The notes: generated by a model from the sequence alone, not told the origin. DNA of 64,000 nucleotides from Paenalicyclobacillus mengziensis (GCF_017298635.1 NZ_CP071182.1:1426001-1490000); one strand, 5' to 3'. Shown: positions 29,014 through 37,907, counted from the first letter of the stretch. Numbers and translations are program-made.

Positions 29014-29047
29014 GGGATTCGCACGTTGTCTGCGAGTCCCACTTTTT
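29014..29047 (+). terminator. Terminator-like hairpin at the intron insertion point
   Basis: GGGATTCGCA and TGCGAGTCCC form a 10-bp stem (one G-U pair), followed by ACTTTTT ending one base before the intron. Group IIC introns characteristically insert after such hairpins. Confidence 0.75.
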
Positions 29048-29048
29048 A

Positions 29049-30948
29049 GTGCGCCACGCATGGCGATTAACTAGGTGGTGAAAGTCCACTGTGGGGGTTT
29101 GTAGTTACCAACCACTAGCCAAGAGCAAGGGTGTCCATCGCGAGGTGGAATCTGAAGGAAGCTGGAGGCAAAATTCCGACCCGAGGAACACGAACAACAT
29201 CAGGCATATGGCATGGGATGAGCTTGCTAAACAAAGCGAAGTCCAAATAACTACACGGACATGCCAGTGTAAATGGTGCGGGTACATGGAAGGAAAGTGA
29301 ATCGTCTTACCGTGGGAGGTCTCATGGACGTGAGGAGATACAGATTCGAATCACGGTTGAAACAAGATTTGTCATGAGAAGTCAGCAGAAGCCATAGTAC
29401 CTGACGCAGTCGATGCGCCAGGAAAGGGCTGAACCTAAGGAGGTGTTAGTCAATGAATGTTACCAAAGCAGGAGCAAAGGGCAGCCAACTTCCCAGCGAA
29501 GACTCCACGCGGAAAGATAATGCGGAACATGAAGGATACGCGGGAGTGCACAATCCTGTAAGGATAACTGAAAACAACAACACCAACGCAGATGAGTCGG
29601 AGAAGGGGTTACTTGAGAAGATTGTAAGCAGAGACAACCTGAACAAAGCGTTTAGGAAAGTCAAAGCAAATAAGGGCTCCCACGGGACTGACGGGATGAA
29701 AGTAGATGAACTTCTACAGTATCTTAAAGAGCATGGGGCAGCACTTAGGCAATCCATTCTGGACGGTAAATATCGTCCGAACCCCGTCAGAAGGGTAGAG
29801 ATACCCAAGGACAACGGGAAAATAAGAAATCTCGGAATTCCAAATGTCGTCGACAGGGTGATCCAGCAAGCAATATCCCAGATACTTACACCGGTATATG
29901 AAAAGCAGTTCTCAGAGAACAGCTTTGGGTTCCGTCCCCGACGGAGTGCGCACGATGCCATCCGAAAGAGCCAAGACAACATAGCAGAAGGGTATAAATA
30001 TGTAGTGGACATGGACCTTGAGAAGTATTTCGACACGGTGAACCAAAGTAAACTCATCGAAGTGTTGTCGAGAACCATCAAGGATGGAAGGGTCATTTCA
30101 CTTATCCACAAATACCTGAGGGCGGGTGTCGTCGTGAAACACCGCTTTGAGGAAACGGAGGTCGGCGTGCCACAAGGTGGCAACCTCAGTCCAATTCTCA
30201 GTAATATCATGCTGAACGAATTGGACAAAGAGTTGGAAAACAGAGGGCACCACTTTGTCCGATATGCGGATGACATGCTGATTTTCTGCAAGAGCAAGAA
30301 AAGTGCCGAACGAACGCTGGAGAACATACTCCCATTCATCGAAAAGAAGTTGTTCCTCAAGGTGAATCGGGATAAGACGGTGGTGGATGAGGCATGGAGG
30401 GTCAAATTTCTTGGGTTCTCATTTTACCAACGCAAAAGCGAAGTGAGAATCAGAATTCATCCGAAATCCGCTACAAAGATGAAAGCCAAAGTTAAAGAGC
30501 TTACATCAAGAAGTAATGGGATGGGAAATGTGGACAGAGCCGACAAACTTCGACGCTACATTATGGGATGGGTGAACTATTTCAAAATAGCGGACATCAA
30601 GAAACTACTCCAAACCACAGATGAATGGATGAGAAGACGAATTCGCATGAATTACTGGAAACAATGGAAACGGGTGAAGACAAGGTTCAAGATGCTTCAA
30701 TCATTCGGAATCCATGAACAGAAAGCATGGGAATACGCCAACACAAGAAAGAGCTACTGGAGGACATCCAATAGCCCAATCCTCTCCAAATCTCTTGATA
30801 ACAACACAATAAAGGGACTCGGATTCTTATTCTTTTCCGATTATTACCGACAAGCTACAGCGTAAACTTAGGAACCGCCGTATACCGAACGGTACGTACG
30901 GTGGTGTGGAAGGTCGGCTACCCAACTAATGGGTAGCCTCCTATCCGA
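29049..30948 (+). mobile_element. Group IIC intron
   Basis: The 5' end GTGCGCC at 29049 matches the group II consensus. A long structured leader precedes the reverse transcriptase. After it come a domain V-like hairpin (about 30869-30912, GAACCGCCG...CGGTGGTGTGG) and a domain VI-like hairpin (GGCTACCC / GGGTAGCC). A 3' end near 30948 ends in AT. The reverse transcriptase type and the upstream terminator place it in class C. The exact 3' splice site is approximate. Confidence 0.85.
29453..30865 (+). CDS. ltrA: Group II intron reverse transcriptase/maturase
   Basis: The 470-residue protein carries the reverse transcriptase blocks (GSHGTDGMKVDEL, RPLGIP-like RNLGIPNVVDRV, FGFRPRRSAHDAI). The catalytic FVRYADDMLIF (YADD) follows, then GFSF. 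The C-terminal X/maturase domain has YIMGWVNYFKIAD and IRMNYWKQWKRVKTRF. There is no HNH endonuclease domain, which fits class C. A GGAGGTG ribosome site precedes ATG 29453. It promotes splicing and insertion by reverse transcription. Confidence 0.95.
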   Translation: MNVTKAGAKGSQLPSEDSTRKDNAEHEGYAGVHNPVRITENNNTNADESEKGLLEKIVSRDNLNKAFRKVKANKGSHGTDGMKVDELLQYLKEHGAALRQSILDGKYRPNPVRRVEIPKDNGKIRNLGIPNVVDRVIQQAISQILTPVYEKQFSENSFGFRPRRSAHDAIRKSQDNIAEGYKYVVDMDLEKYFDTVNQSKLIEVLSRTIKDGRVISLIHKYLRAGVVVKHRFEETEVGVPQGGNLSPILSNIMLNELDKELENRGHHFVRYADDMLIFCKSKKSAERTLENILPFIEKKLFLKVNRDKTVVDEAWRVKFLGFSFYQRKSEVRIRIHPKSATKMKAKVKELTSRSNGMGNVDRADKLRRYIMGWVNYFKIADIKKLLQTTDEWMRRRIRMNYWKQWKRVKTRFKMLQSFGIHEQKAWEYANTRKSYWRTSNSPILSKSLDNNTIKGLGFLFFSDYYRQATA

Positions 30949-31305
30949 TTGATGTCTAGTCATGCCCGACAAACTGTGCATCGGCTGTTTCAGTTCATCC
31001 TAGAGACATCCGTTGCACATCCCCTATTGTTACTGACTAGAAACCATAGCTATGTCTTATGGTACGTCCGGAGTTTCATTCGGCTTTACGCACTTTGGAA
31101 GCGTGCAAACTCTGTTAGTTCTCCATCGCCGATTTGAACCGTGTGTTTACTCCTACACATTGAGAATCATGTGTGTGCCCATTACCCTCACGTGTCAGCA
31201 TATCACCTTTCCACGCGATTTCACTTGTGGAGCCTCTAACTTTCATTCTGAAACGTGGAGGGCAGACAGTGGGTTGAAGCGTTTCTGAAGCGAAATACAG
31301 AGAAT
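30949..31305. other. Region downstream of the intron, nothing recognised
   Basis: No gene with a ribosome site or known family is seen on either strand. Confidence 0.35.
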
Positions 31306-31668
31306 TCACACCCGCAGAATCACCCATATAAAAAAACAACCTAATCCCAAAGAACTCGCAAGATAGGCGGCTGCCATCCATCTGTTCGTCCGCATCAAGT
31401 GCATTGTTTCATAAGACATGGTGGAGAAGGTCGTAAACCCGCCGCAAAGCCCAGTCCCCAAAAGCAACCACCACATGGTGTCATGTTGATGCCACCAAAA
31501 GTCCTTGAATACAAGGCCAAGGAAACAAGAACCGACGACATTGATGAACCATGTGCCCCACGGAAAGGATGATTCAGATATGCGTGAAATCCATCGTCCT
31601 ACGTGATAACGAATCAACGATCCCGCTGCTGCACCTACTCCAACATACACATCATAGATGGCCGTCAT
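31306..31668 (-). CDS. crcB: CrcB/Fluc fluoride channel, second subunit gene
   Basis: The 120-residue protein has four transmembrane helices and the Fluc motifs: GVGAAAGSLIRYHVG (GxxxGxxxRY type), WGTWFINVVGSCFLG (WGT.xxN.xG) and GLCGGFTTFSTMSYE (GGxTTFSTF). It exports fluoride as a dimer. The start overlaps the stop of the upstream crcB by 4 bases. Two adjacent different copies usually form heterodimeric channels in Bacillota, which is inference here. Confidence 0.95.
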   Translation of the reverse strand: MTAIYDVYVGVGAAAGSLIRYHVGRWISRISESSFPWGTWFINVVGSCFLGLVFKDFWWHQHDTMWWLLLGTGLCGGFTTFSTMSYETMHLMRTNRWMAAAYLASSLGLGCFFIWVILRV

Positions 31669-32078
31669 TCGTATGCCTCCGTTGCATTGTGCGAATCCGA
31701 CGTTTTATGTTTCGGAATGTTTACTAGGTGCACAGCAAAATCTCCGAGATGAACAAGGGCCAACCCTCCAAGAACGGTTGCAGACAAATAACCGAGTGCC
31801 AATTCAGGCTGGTGATTTGACAATTGCACTAGTTCCAGAGACATCGTTGAAAAGGTTGTGAATCCCCCAATCAGGCCAATACCAATACCTAGTCGAAGCC
31901 ATTCAGAAATTCCTTTTTCAACCGCAAGGCCGTAAAAGAGCCCGAGCGTGAAAGAGCCTGTTAAATTGATGATCAGTGTCGCCAGCGGGAAGCCTGAGGA
32001 TAGGTGAATCGTGCTTTCAAGAATGTACCGGAGTATCCCTCCAACGGCCCCGAATAACAGAATGAACGTTGTCTTCAT
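31665..32078 (-). CDS. crcB: CrcB/Fluc fluoride channel, first subunit gene
   Basis: The 137-residue protein has four helices with GAVGGILRYILE, PLATLIINLTGSFTLG and GLIGGFTTFSTMSLEL, all Fluc signatures. It is the first gene after the tandem fluoride riboswitches and is translationally coupled to the second crcB. Confidence 0.95.
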   Translation of the reverse strand: MKTTFILLFGAVGGILRYILESTIHLSSGFPLATLIINLTGSFTLGLFYGLAVEKGISEWLRLGIGIGLIGGFTTFSTMSLELVQLSNHQPELALGYLSATVLGGLALVHLGDFAVHLVNIPKHKTSDSHNATEAYE

Positions 32079-32100
32079 CGCCTTTACACTCCTTTGTCTT

Positions 32101-32190
32101 AAAAATCAAAATGGCTCCTACGAACAGAAAATCTGTCCGTAGGAGCCATTATCCATTGCAGGAAATTAAGGTGAGCCCCATCACCCAAAA
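32101..32190 (-). ncRNA. Fluoride riboswitch, gene-proximal copy
   Basis: On the minus strand the 5' element GGGTGATGGGGCTCACC (32186-32170) is followed by ATAATGGCTCC. A long terminator stem (GGCTCCTACGGACAGA / TCTGTTCGTAGGAGCC) comes next, then TTTTGATTTTT. This is the crcB-motif layout directly before the first crcB gene. Confidence 0.9.
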
Positions 32191-32204
32191 CACTCTCATG
32201 GGCG

Positions 32205-32234
32205 ATTATACCACGGTTCAGTGGGGAATATGAA
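32205..32234 (-). promoter_or_regulatory. Promoter between the two fluoride riboswitches
   Basis: On the minus strand TATAAT (32210-32205) lies 18 bases after TTCATA (32234-32229). If used, the gene-proximal riboswitch has its own transcript. Confidence 0.5.
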
Positions 32235-32239
32235 GCGTA

Positions 32240-32322
32240 AAAATGAAAAGACCCCATGGTATCGTGCACCCATAGGAGTCATTAACCTGCGCGGTTGTTG
32301 AAGGCGAACTCCATCGCCTTTG
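32240..32322 (-). ncRNA. Fluoride riboswitch, distal copy
   Basis: On the minus strand GGCGATGGAGTTCGCC (32318-32303) is the exact crcB-motif 5' element. TTAATGACTCC and a terminator (CCTATGG / CCATGGGG, then TCTTTT) follow. It sits about 50 bases upstream of the second copy in the same orientation. Confidence 0.88.
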
Positions 32323-32344
32323 CGTATTCCATTGTCTACTTTAC

Positions 32345-32373
32345 ATTATGCGTCGCTTCGTAAGATGACACAA
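32345..32373 (-). promoter_or_regulatory. Promoter of the distal fluoride riboswitch
   Basis: On the minus strand TTGTGT (32373-32368) and CATAAT (32350-32345) are separated by exactly 17 bases, just upstream of the aptamer. Confidence 0.6.
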
Positions 32374-32477
32374 CTCGTCGGTTTAATCAGCAGAATGACC
32401 ACTGTGCCGTGCTCCGGCATTTGAATGAGCGTACTTAGCAGAGGTATGCTTAGTGAAGTGGGAGGAGGTTCAATCTC

Positions 32478-33139
32478 ATGATGCACAATCGTAGAGTTGT
32501 CCTTATAGTCGTGGCCGTGACCGTGATTTTACTGGCCGTCGTCCTTTTCTTCGGCGGAATGTTATTCAATCGTTCCCGTGGAGGTTTTGGCACAGGTTCC
32601 ATGATGGGCGGAGGGATGATGGGAAGTGGGAGCATGATGGGTGGCTCAACGACTTCAAATGGACCTGCAATCAGCAATGCTCAGTTGCAACAACTTGTAA
32701 AACAAGGAGAAGTTGGTGCGACGATCAACAAAGCCGCGAACACCGTGACCTACACGGGAACAAACGTGAATCTCGTTGCACTGGCTTCTCCACACGGTGT
32801 TCTAAACATGACGTGGAGATTGATGGACTCGTGAATCCCACCATTACCATCCTGGCAGGCGCGACAGTGCATGTGACGCTCGTCAACCCAGACTGGGGCT
32901 ATTTACATGGATTTGAGGTCACAACGACTCCACCACCGTACGCGCAAATGCCGATGATGTCGGTAAACAACCATTTTATGCTTCCTCCCTTGCCTCAGCG
33001 CACAACGCAATCACTGGGTACAGCCCAATATTACTCGCGTATAGGCAGCATGAGCTTGTCAACAGGGACATACTACTACCTGTGCCCGGTTCCCGGTCAT
33101 GCGCAGCAGGGGATGTTTGGTGTGTTGAAAATTTTGTAA
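32478..33139 (+). pseudogene. Sulfocyanin-like cupredoxin, broken by one missing base
   Basis: The first frame (32478-32834) encodes an N-terminal membrane anchor (about residues 7-28) and a Met/Gly-rich stretch (SMMGGGMMGSGSMMGG). The cupredoxin start follows (...NLVALASPHGVLNMTW). The fold continues in the next frame from 32813 (EIDGLVNPTITILAGATVHV), with copper ligands His in YLHGFEVT, Cys and His in YLCPVPGH, and Met in QGMFG. One G missing in TGG(G)AG near 32816 explains the shift. Joined, it would be a membrane-anchored blue copper electron carrier of about 220 residues, as in iron- or sulfur-oxidising acidophiles. It may be a true pseudogene or a sequence error. Confidence 0.75.
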
Positions 33140-33154
33140 CTGGAGGGTTTGTAT

Positions 33155-33538
33155 ATGTTCCATTACACAGTCGAAACCGACAAAAGCATAGAAGGAGCAG
33201 TCCAGTCGGTTGAACAAAGTTTGAAGAACCACAAATTCGGAGTGTTATGGCAGATGGATATTCCCGCCAAGTTGCAGGAAAAAGGCGTCGATTTCAATCA
33301 GCCATTTCGTGTATTGGAAGTTTGTAATCCCGTAGAGGCGAAAAGGGTTTTGAGCCAAAACAGTCTTGTAGGTTACTTCTTACCATGCAAAGTAGTTGTG
33401 TACGAAGAGAATGGTAGAACTAAGATTGGGCTTCCTAGACCAACGGCACTTATGGAAGTGGTCAATGATCCGGAATTGCGGGAAATTGCACAAAACATTG
33501 AAAATACATTGATTGATGCACTGAATGAAGCGGTGTAA
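33155..33538 (+). CDS. DUF302 domain protein
   Basis: The roughly 127-residue protein shows the DUF302 pattern (FHYTVETDKSIEGAVQSVEQ, then SLKNHKFGVLWQMDI..., LEVCNPVEAKRVL, LPCKVVVYE). The two cysteines in the VCNP and LPCKV positions are typical. DUF302 proteins often accompany sulfur, thiosulfate or copper genes, but their biochemical role is unsettled. A TGGAGGG ribosome site favours ATG 33155. It follows the cupredoxin by 15 bases and is probably co-transcribed. Confidence 0.88.
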   Translation: MFHYTVETDKSIEGAVQSVEQSLKNHKFGVLWQMDIPAKLQEKGVDFNQPFRVLEVCNPVEAKRVLSQNSLVGYFLPCKVVVYEENGRTKIGLPRPTALMEVVNDPELREIAQNIENTLIDALNEAV

Positions 33539-33625
33539 ATGACGCAGAACGGTAGTCTGTCTTACACTTCACGCACTAGCTGAAGAAATTTTGGATCAAC
33601 ACGGCAAGACATTGAAAATGTCTAC

Positions 33626-33667
33626 AAGCCGAAGCAGGCTATCTACTTTGGCCAGCCTCGGCTTTTT
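33626..33667 (+). terminator. Terminator after the DUF302 gene
   Basis: AAGCCGA and TCGGCTT, plus inner GGCT/AGCC pairs, form a bulged stem followed by TTTTCG. Confidence 0.65.
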
Positions 33668-33763
33668 CGTCGTGCCGCCTATTGCTTTCAGTATGCGGGT
33701 ACATCGGAGTAATGTTTGAGTAACAAGTGTAGAACGGGTGTTGTGCGAAGGGAAGTGGCGTTT

Positions 33764-33865
33764 ATGAATGGTTTGAGTGTGATATTGGGCATTTCCTCTG
33801 CTGTTGTACTATTTGGTCTACGGCATTTGGTACGCAAGAGGCTGAACAAACATGACTCCAAATGA
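33764..33865 (+). CDS. Small membrane protein (33 residues)
   Basis: ATG 33764, with AAGGGAAG about 9 bases upstream, opens a 33-residue frame (MNGLSVILGISSAVVLFGLR, then HLVRKRLNKHDSK). It is one transmembrane helix and a basic cytoplasmic tail. Function unknown. Confidence 0.4.
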   Translation: MNGLSVILGISSAVVLFGLRHLVRKRLNKHDSK

Positions 33866-34130
33866 GAATTCAACGCCGTTGTGAGGGCAAAATGCCTTGT
33901 ATTCAAACGACGGAGATGCAGCTTTCGGCGAAATGTAATGGGATTTATGGAGACACCCCGCTTGGATACAAGAAATCGGTCATTGGGAATACGGCTACGA
34001 CAATTGCGCAGGCAGCGACTCTGCAAGTTCAATCTTGAGATCATGCTGAGTGAGTCGAGGTTTACCGATATTGTCGAATGATTACAAAAACGTTCATGCG
34101 ACGTTGCCGATGGAGATAAAGGCACCTGAC
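33866..34130. other. Intergenic region, possible decayed gene
   Basis: One plus frame around 33888-34040 has somewhat protein-like content (WRHPAWIQEIGHWEYGYDN) but contains a stop and no start. Nothing can be named. Confidence 0.25.
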
Positions 34131-34181
34131 AATACAGACGAGCGGCTCCACTGCAACTAAGTCGGGCCGCTCGTCTGTATT
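34131..34181 (-). terminator. Strong hairpin downstream of the coat protein gene
   Basis: A perfect 16-bp stem (AATACAGACGAGCGGC and its complement) with a 19-base loop lies 10 bases after the coat gene stop. There is no long T run, so termination strength is uncertain. Confidence 0.55.
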
Positions 34182-34190
34182 GGGTAAGGG

Positions 34191-34787
34191 TTATTGATAT
34201 GGATTCATTCCGTGCATCATTTGAGAAACCTGAGGTGTTTGATAGGCTTGGATCAGGGTCTGGGTTGTGTTTTCTTGTAATGTTGGAACTTGATAGTATC
34301 CTTTTTGATTCATGAAACTCCACATTTCGTAGGCCATTTTATCGCACATGTTGGTACCGTTCATAAGGAAGGTACGAAGCTGTGGATTGGTACATTCAAG
34401 AGCAAATGTTGTCCAAGCCACTGCACCAAATTTATACATATTTAAGGCAATCGTGCAAATCGAACGCTCGGAGGGTGCTTGGGCGTGAAGATTGGGGCTT
34501 GGCATTGAAGGATTTCTGAGTCCTAGTTTCGGCTGTGTAGTCATGGTACTTGGATAGGACGGGGGTATAGACGGCATACCCGCGTGATGTCCTTGCAAGA
34601 TGCCGACTCCTTGATGGTAGTGATTTTGAATCATTTGCACATGCTGCTCCAACATGTTCTGTAATTTTGTATCTTGTACTTGGCTGCTCAGGAACGACAG
34701 TACCTCAATGTTAGCTGACTTTGACATCAATGCTTCGTTCATGCCGATAAGTTCATGTGCTCCGAATTGGCTTGTTCCTTGATACAA
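34191..34787 (-). CDS. CotF-like spore coat protein
   Basis: The 198-residue protein has two halves typical of CotF-type coat proteins. The first is a helical ferritin-like N-terminal part (ALMSKSANIEVLSFLSSQVQ). A Pro/Ser-rich linker follows, then a second helical part (ICTIALNMYKFGAVAWTTFA, then LECTNPQLRTFL). The tail is Met/Gln-rich. It would be made in the mother cell during sporulation and deposited on the spore. It follows a 54-codon gene by 27 bases. Confidence 0.85.
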   Translation of the reverse strand: MYQGTSQFGAHELIGMNEALMSKSANIEVLSFLSSQVQDTKLQNMLEQHVQMIQNHYHQGVGILQGHHAGMPSIPPSYPSTMTTQPKLGLRNPSMPSPNLHAQAPSERSICTIALNMYKFGAVAWTTFALECTNPQLRTFLMNGTNMCDKMAYEMWSFMNQKGYYQVPTLQENTTQTLIQAYQTPQVSQMMHGMNPYQ

Positions 34788-34814
34788 TGTAAATCCCCCT
34801 CATACGTCTTTGTT

Positions 34815-34979
34815 TTATTGAGTCAATCCTTCTTCGGTTTCCATTGGCTGTATCTCGTTCGTGCTACCCCTTTTGTTTCGCTTGCCTTTAAAGCTTTCTT
34901 TCTCCAATTTCTTCAGTTGGTTCATCACCGTGGGAGACTGTACCATGCGACTTTGTGGGCGTCTTGTATCGTCCGGCAT
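34815..34979 (-). CDS. Small basic protein upstream of the coat gene
   Basis: ATG 34979 with AAGGTGG 8 bases upstream opens a 54-codon frame (MPDDTRRPQSRMVQSPTVMN, then QLKKLEKESFKGKRN...). It is hydrophilic and lysine-rich, and ends just before the CotF-like gene on the same strand. It is probably a small spore-associated protein co-expressed with it, by position only. Confidence 0.5.
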   Translation of the reverse strand: MPDDTRRPQSRMVQSPTVMNQLKKLEKESFKGKRNKRGSTNEIQPMETEEGLTQ

Positions 34980-35335
34980 AGTTGTGCCACCTTTCTGTTG
35001 GAATTGTCATCGTACCCACTTATCATCGGCGATTGATCCATGAGTTATGTAAGGCCACTGGCGGCCAATCGTGGTGATTCGTCATGGCAAGATGATGAAC
35101 GGAATGGCTACGTGAATTCATTTCGAAATCCGACGTTTAAAGTGGGTGAAGTGCCTGCGTTGTCCATGTTAGGGAAATCCAAAACGAGTCATCCTCTGTA
35201 ATTGTTTTCAGATAAGTCCATGTTCTCATGGACTACAATACTGACAGTTGCGCATTGTGGGTGGAGGGTATATTTGCTACCACATCGTACATGCTAAAAA
35301 AGTTCATCGAAGGAAATGTATGGAGGCATGCCTAA
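34980..35335. other. Intergenic region between divergent sporulation-related genes
   Basis: No gene seen. It should hold promoters for the small gene/cotF pair and the gerA remnant; I could not identify sigma-K or sigma-G sites with confidence. Confidence 0.3.
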
Positions 35336-35994
35336 GTGCTTTTCGCGCGGCGACATCCCAGCGTCCATAACGTGAAGGAAGCGGCACGGCACGGGATTTC
35401 ACAGGAACAGGTATATAGCACCGTTCGGTTATCGAAGCGTCTGTCGGATAATGTGAATGCGCTACATCAAATTTTTAGCACATCAGTTGACGTGGTGTTC
35501 TATCCCTTCACTTTATTTGACAACCGAGCGGCTTATCTCGTCTACATTGAGGGGTTCGTCGATTCAAAACATATTCCATCGGACATACTTCGCCCACTCA
35601 CACGTTCAAGGGTGACCAAGTTACAGTATCCATCCAGAAAGGCGACTCTTCACGAACTTGTCTATCCTATACCACGGTTCCTGAATCGCAATTTGCGTTT
35701 AATCTTGGCGATGTCATAAAGCATATCACGGAACAAAACGTGGTCATGCTTGTGGATGGAGAAATGGAAGCGGCGGCTTTGAGTGCCGTGTCCCGAAGAG
35801 AACGAGCTATCGAGGAACCGAGCACGGAGGCTGTCATTCGTGGCCCAAAGGAGGCGTTTAATGAAAACATTGGTACTGGAATCGGTCTAATTCGCAGACG
35901 TCTTCCAACTCCCAGTTTTAAAATGGAAAATCTTACGATTGGCTCTTATACGAAAACACGAGTCACGTTCATGAGTTATGCAGTTGCTGGATGA
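35336..35994 (+). pseudogene. gerA-type spore germination receptor subunit A, truncated and frameshifted
   Basis: GTG 35336 with TGGAGG upstream starts a frame with the GerA N-terminal signature (LSKRLSDNVNALHQIF, VVFYPFTLFDNRAAYLVYIE, GFVDSKHIPSDILRPL). From about 35595 the family sequence continues in another frame: VVMLVDGEMEAAALSA, RAIEEPSTEAVIRGPKEAFN, IGLIRRRLPTPSF, YTKTRVTF. It stops at 35994. The whole membrane domain is missing. Intact GerA proteins are about 480-500 residues. The break lies just before the IS4-type element, although the target repeat is outside the frame. Confidence 0.8.
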
Positions 35995-36020
35995 ATTTAG
36001 TTTTGAACATCATGAAAATT

Positions 36021-37675
36021 TATTGAAAATAGTAAAGACCTCTTGACTTTTTAGAATCACACCAAAAATCGCAGAGGAGGCATCTAACTGCCTATCACTC
36101 AGCGATGTGGGTGTGAAATATGGCTCATTTATGTAAACCGGAGTTTAAGGAACTCTCGTCTTTTAGCAACATCGGTGGTGCTCCTGTTCTACGTACGCTC
36201 TGGGATCGATTTGATTTGTCGTTACTTTTGTCTCAGTCGGGTATCTTCAAAGTGCGTGGCGTTGCCACTTGGATTCTCGCCTTTGTCTACGTCGTGGGTC
36301 TTATTCACCGTTGCTCGTCCGTAAACGCCTTAGCCACATTCTTCAACGCAGATAACTTGCTCAAGCGCATGACCGGCATCCAGAAGATGACGCAATCGAC
36401 TCTAAGCCGTTTTCTGACAGGATTTTCTGGGTGGGACATCTTCAATCAAAAACGTACGGCACGTCTTCAAGAAGACCTGGACACAGCTCTCGTAGAAGGG
36501 GATGTCCTTGCGCTGGACGATACACATGCGGCACATCCTTACGCTAAGGGAATCCCGTTTCTCTACTGGCTCTATGACAGTTCAAGCAAGGTCTATACCT
36601 GGGCGATGAACATTGTGGCGTTGCACGCCGTCCGCAGTAACGGACTTGAATATCCCTGGTCCTACGCCATCTGGACGAAGCTTGAAAACGAGGCTGACAA
36701 GAAGCAATCGAAACTGGACCTCGCATGGCAGATGCTCCAGGCAGTCCGGAAACAGGTCTCATGTCGCCTATGGGTGGTGATGGACCGCCGGTACTTTAGC
36801 AAAGCATTCCTGCTTCAGTGCGAGTCCGAGAATTTTGACTGGGTGACCAAGGCCAAACGCAACACACAGTTATTCCGCCGGATGATTGAACCCGGCACCG
36901 GACGTGAACGCTTTGTACCGATACGTCCCAAGGATCTCATTCGGGAGGTCTATCCCATGCTCATGGCTCAAACCCATGTGGATATTGCCTCGGTCGCTTG
37001 TGAAAACATCTACGTGAAGATGCCTAAGGCTTCGGTCAATCGACGTGGCGAAGTGTGTACGAAAATGAAATACACACGGGTCGCTGCAGTTGTCGGCAAA
37101 CGTATAAAGCCAAAAGAGAGCAAGACCACCACGGAATCAAACCCACTGGTAGTCCTGAACGAACTGGTAAAGACCGACAACGAGGTAGCTGCAGAATACA
37201 GAGGAGCCTACCTACTGATCAGCAATCGTTACGATGCACCATCTCAGGTGATGGGGGCATGGCTGAAACGCTGGCGAATTGAAGTGTTATTCCGTACGGC
37301 AAAGCAAGAACTCGGAATGCTAAATTGCCACTCACCGAACGAAAATCATATTCACGCCCATATGACACTCCTATTCACGGCCGAAACGCTTGTCCGGTAC
37401 ATATCCTGGGAACAAAAAACAGCGGGCGAAGAAGATTGCACACACGGCCAAGTGATCCGCAATCTACTCTGCATCCGCTGTCGTACCCGTCAAGCCACTC
37501 GACAAAATGAGCAAGACTCGATTGTGATCGATCTTGACACACCAGCTCAGCATTTTGCAAGACTCATCGGCAAACTATGGCCAAAAACCCTAGACTTGAG
37601 GTGGTTCGACCCCAACAATACCCAATTATTGAGAACAACTGCATAACGCATGAGCTATAGTGATTATTGAAAATA
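36021..37675 (+). mobile_element. IS4-type insertion sequence with 11-bp target repeats
   Basis: TATTGAAAATA occurs at 36021-36031 and again at 37665-37675. An 11-bp direct repeat is the size expected for IS4-family target duplications. The element proper is 36032-37664. I could not align clear terminal inverted repeats by eye. Confidence 0.65.
36120..37646 (+). CDS. IS4-family DDE transposase
   Basis: The 508-residue protein has a DDE core with LALDDTHAAHPYAKG (first Asp), LWVVMDRRYFSKAFL (second Asp) and the signature WLKRWRIEVLFRTAKQELGM (Y/W-(2)-R-(3)-E-(6)-K type Glu region). This is the usual IS4 arrangement. The frame is uninterrupted. Confidence 0.9.
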   Translation: MAHLCKPEFKELSSFSNIGGAPVLRTLWDRFDLSLLLSQSGIFKVRGVATWILAFVYVVGLIHRCSSVNALATFFNADNLLKRMTGIQKMTQSTLSRFLTGFSGWDIFNQKRTARLQEDLDTALVEGDVLALDDTHAAHPYAKGIPFLYWLYDSSSKVYTWAMNIVALHAVRSNGLEYPWSYAIWTKLENEADKKQSKLDLAWQMLQAVRKQVSCRLWVVMDRRYFSKAFLLQCESENFDWVTKAKRNTQLFRRMIEPGTGRERFVPIRPKDLIREVYPMLMAQTHVDIASVACENIYVKMPKASVNRRGEVCTKMKYTRVAAVVGKRIKPKESKTTTESNPLVVLNELVKTDNEVAAEYRGAYLLISNRYDAPSQVMGAWLKRWRIEVLFRTAKQELGMLNCHSPNENHIHAHMTLLFTAETLVRYISWEQKTAGEEDCTHGQVIRNLLCIRCRTRQATRQNEQDSIVIDLDTPAQHFARLIGKLWPKTLDLRWFDPNNTQLLRTTA

Positions 37676-37873
37676 AGTTGTAAATGGAAGCAAAGCTATG
37701 TATTTGAAATTCTATTAGCGCCTCGTCATGATTCTCTCGAATGGATGTGCGAAATTACTACAATTTACCACTGGCTTTCCATGTCATAATCTAAATTTCA
37801 ACGCGATAATCCGAACAGCCATTCACAATCAACAGCATCTTCGACTTGATAAGAAACGGTTACTGCATGTGAG
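37676..37873. other. Spacer between IS4-type and IS21-type elements
   Basis: No gene seen. Confidence 0.3.
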
Positions 37874-37907
37874 GTTTGACTGTGTGTGGCAGGATAGAAG
37901 TGCAGGG

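Noticed and set aside
29446-30405. 319-codon minus-strand frame across the intron reverse transcriptase
   Set aside because: It is antisense to a clear reverse transcriptase; serine/leucine-rich composition is typical of a shadow frame.
33688-34323. 211-codon minus-strand frame near the coat gene
   Set aside because: It overlaps the coat gene C-terminus and its terminator hairpin, has no ribosome site and has arginine/serine-rich noise composition.
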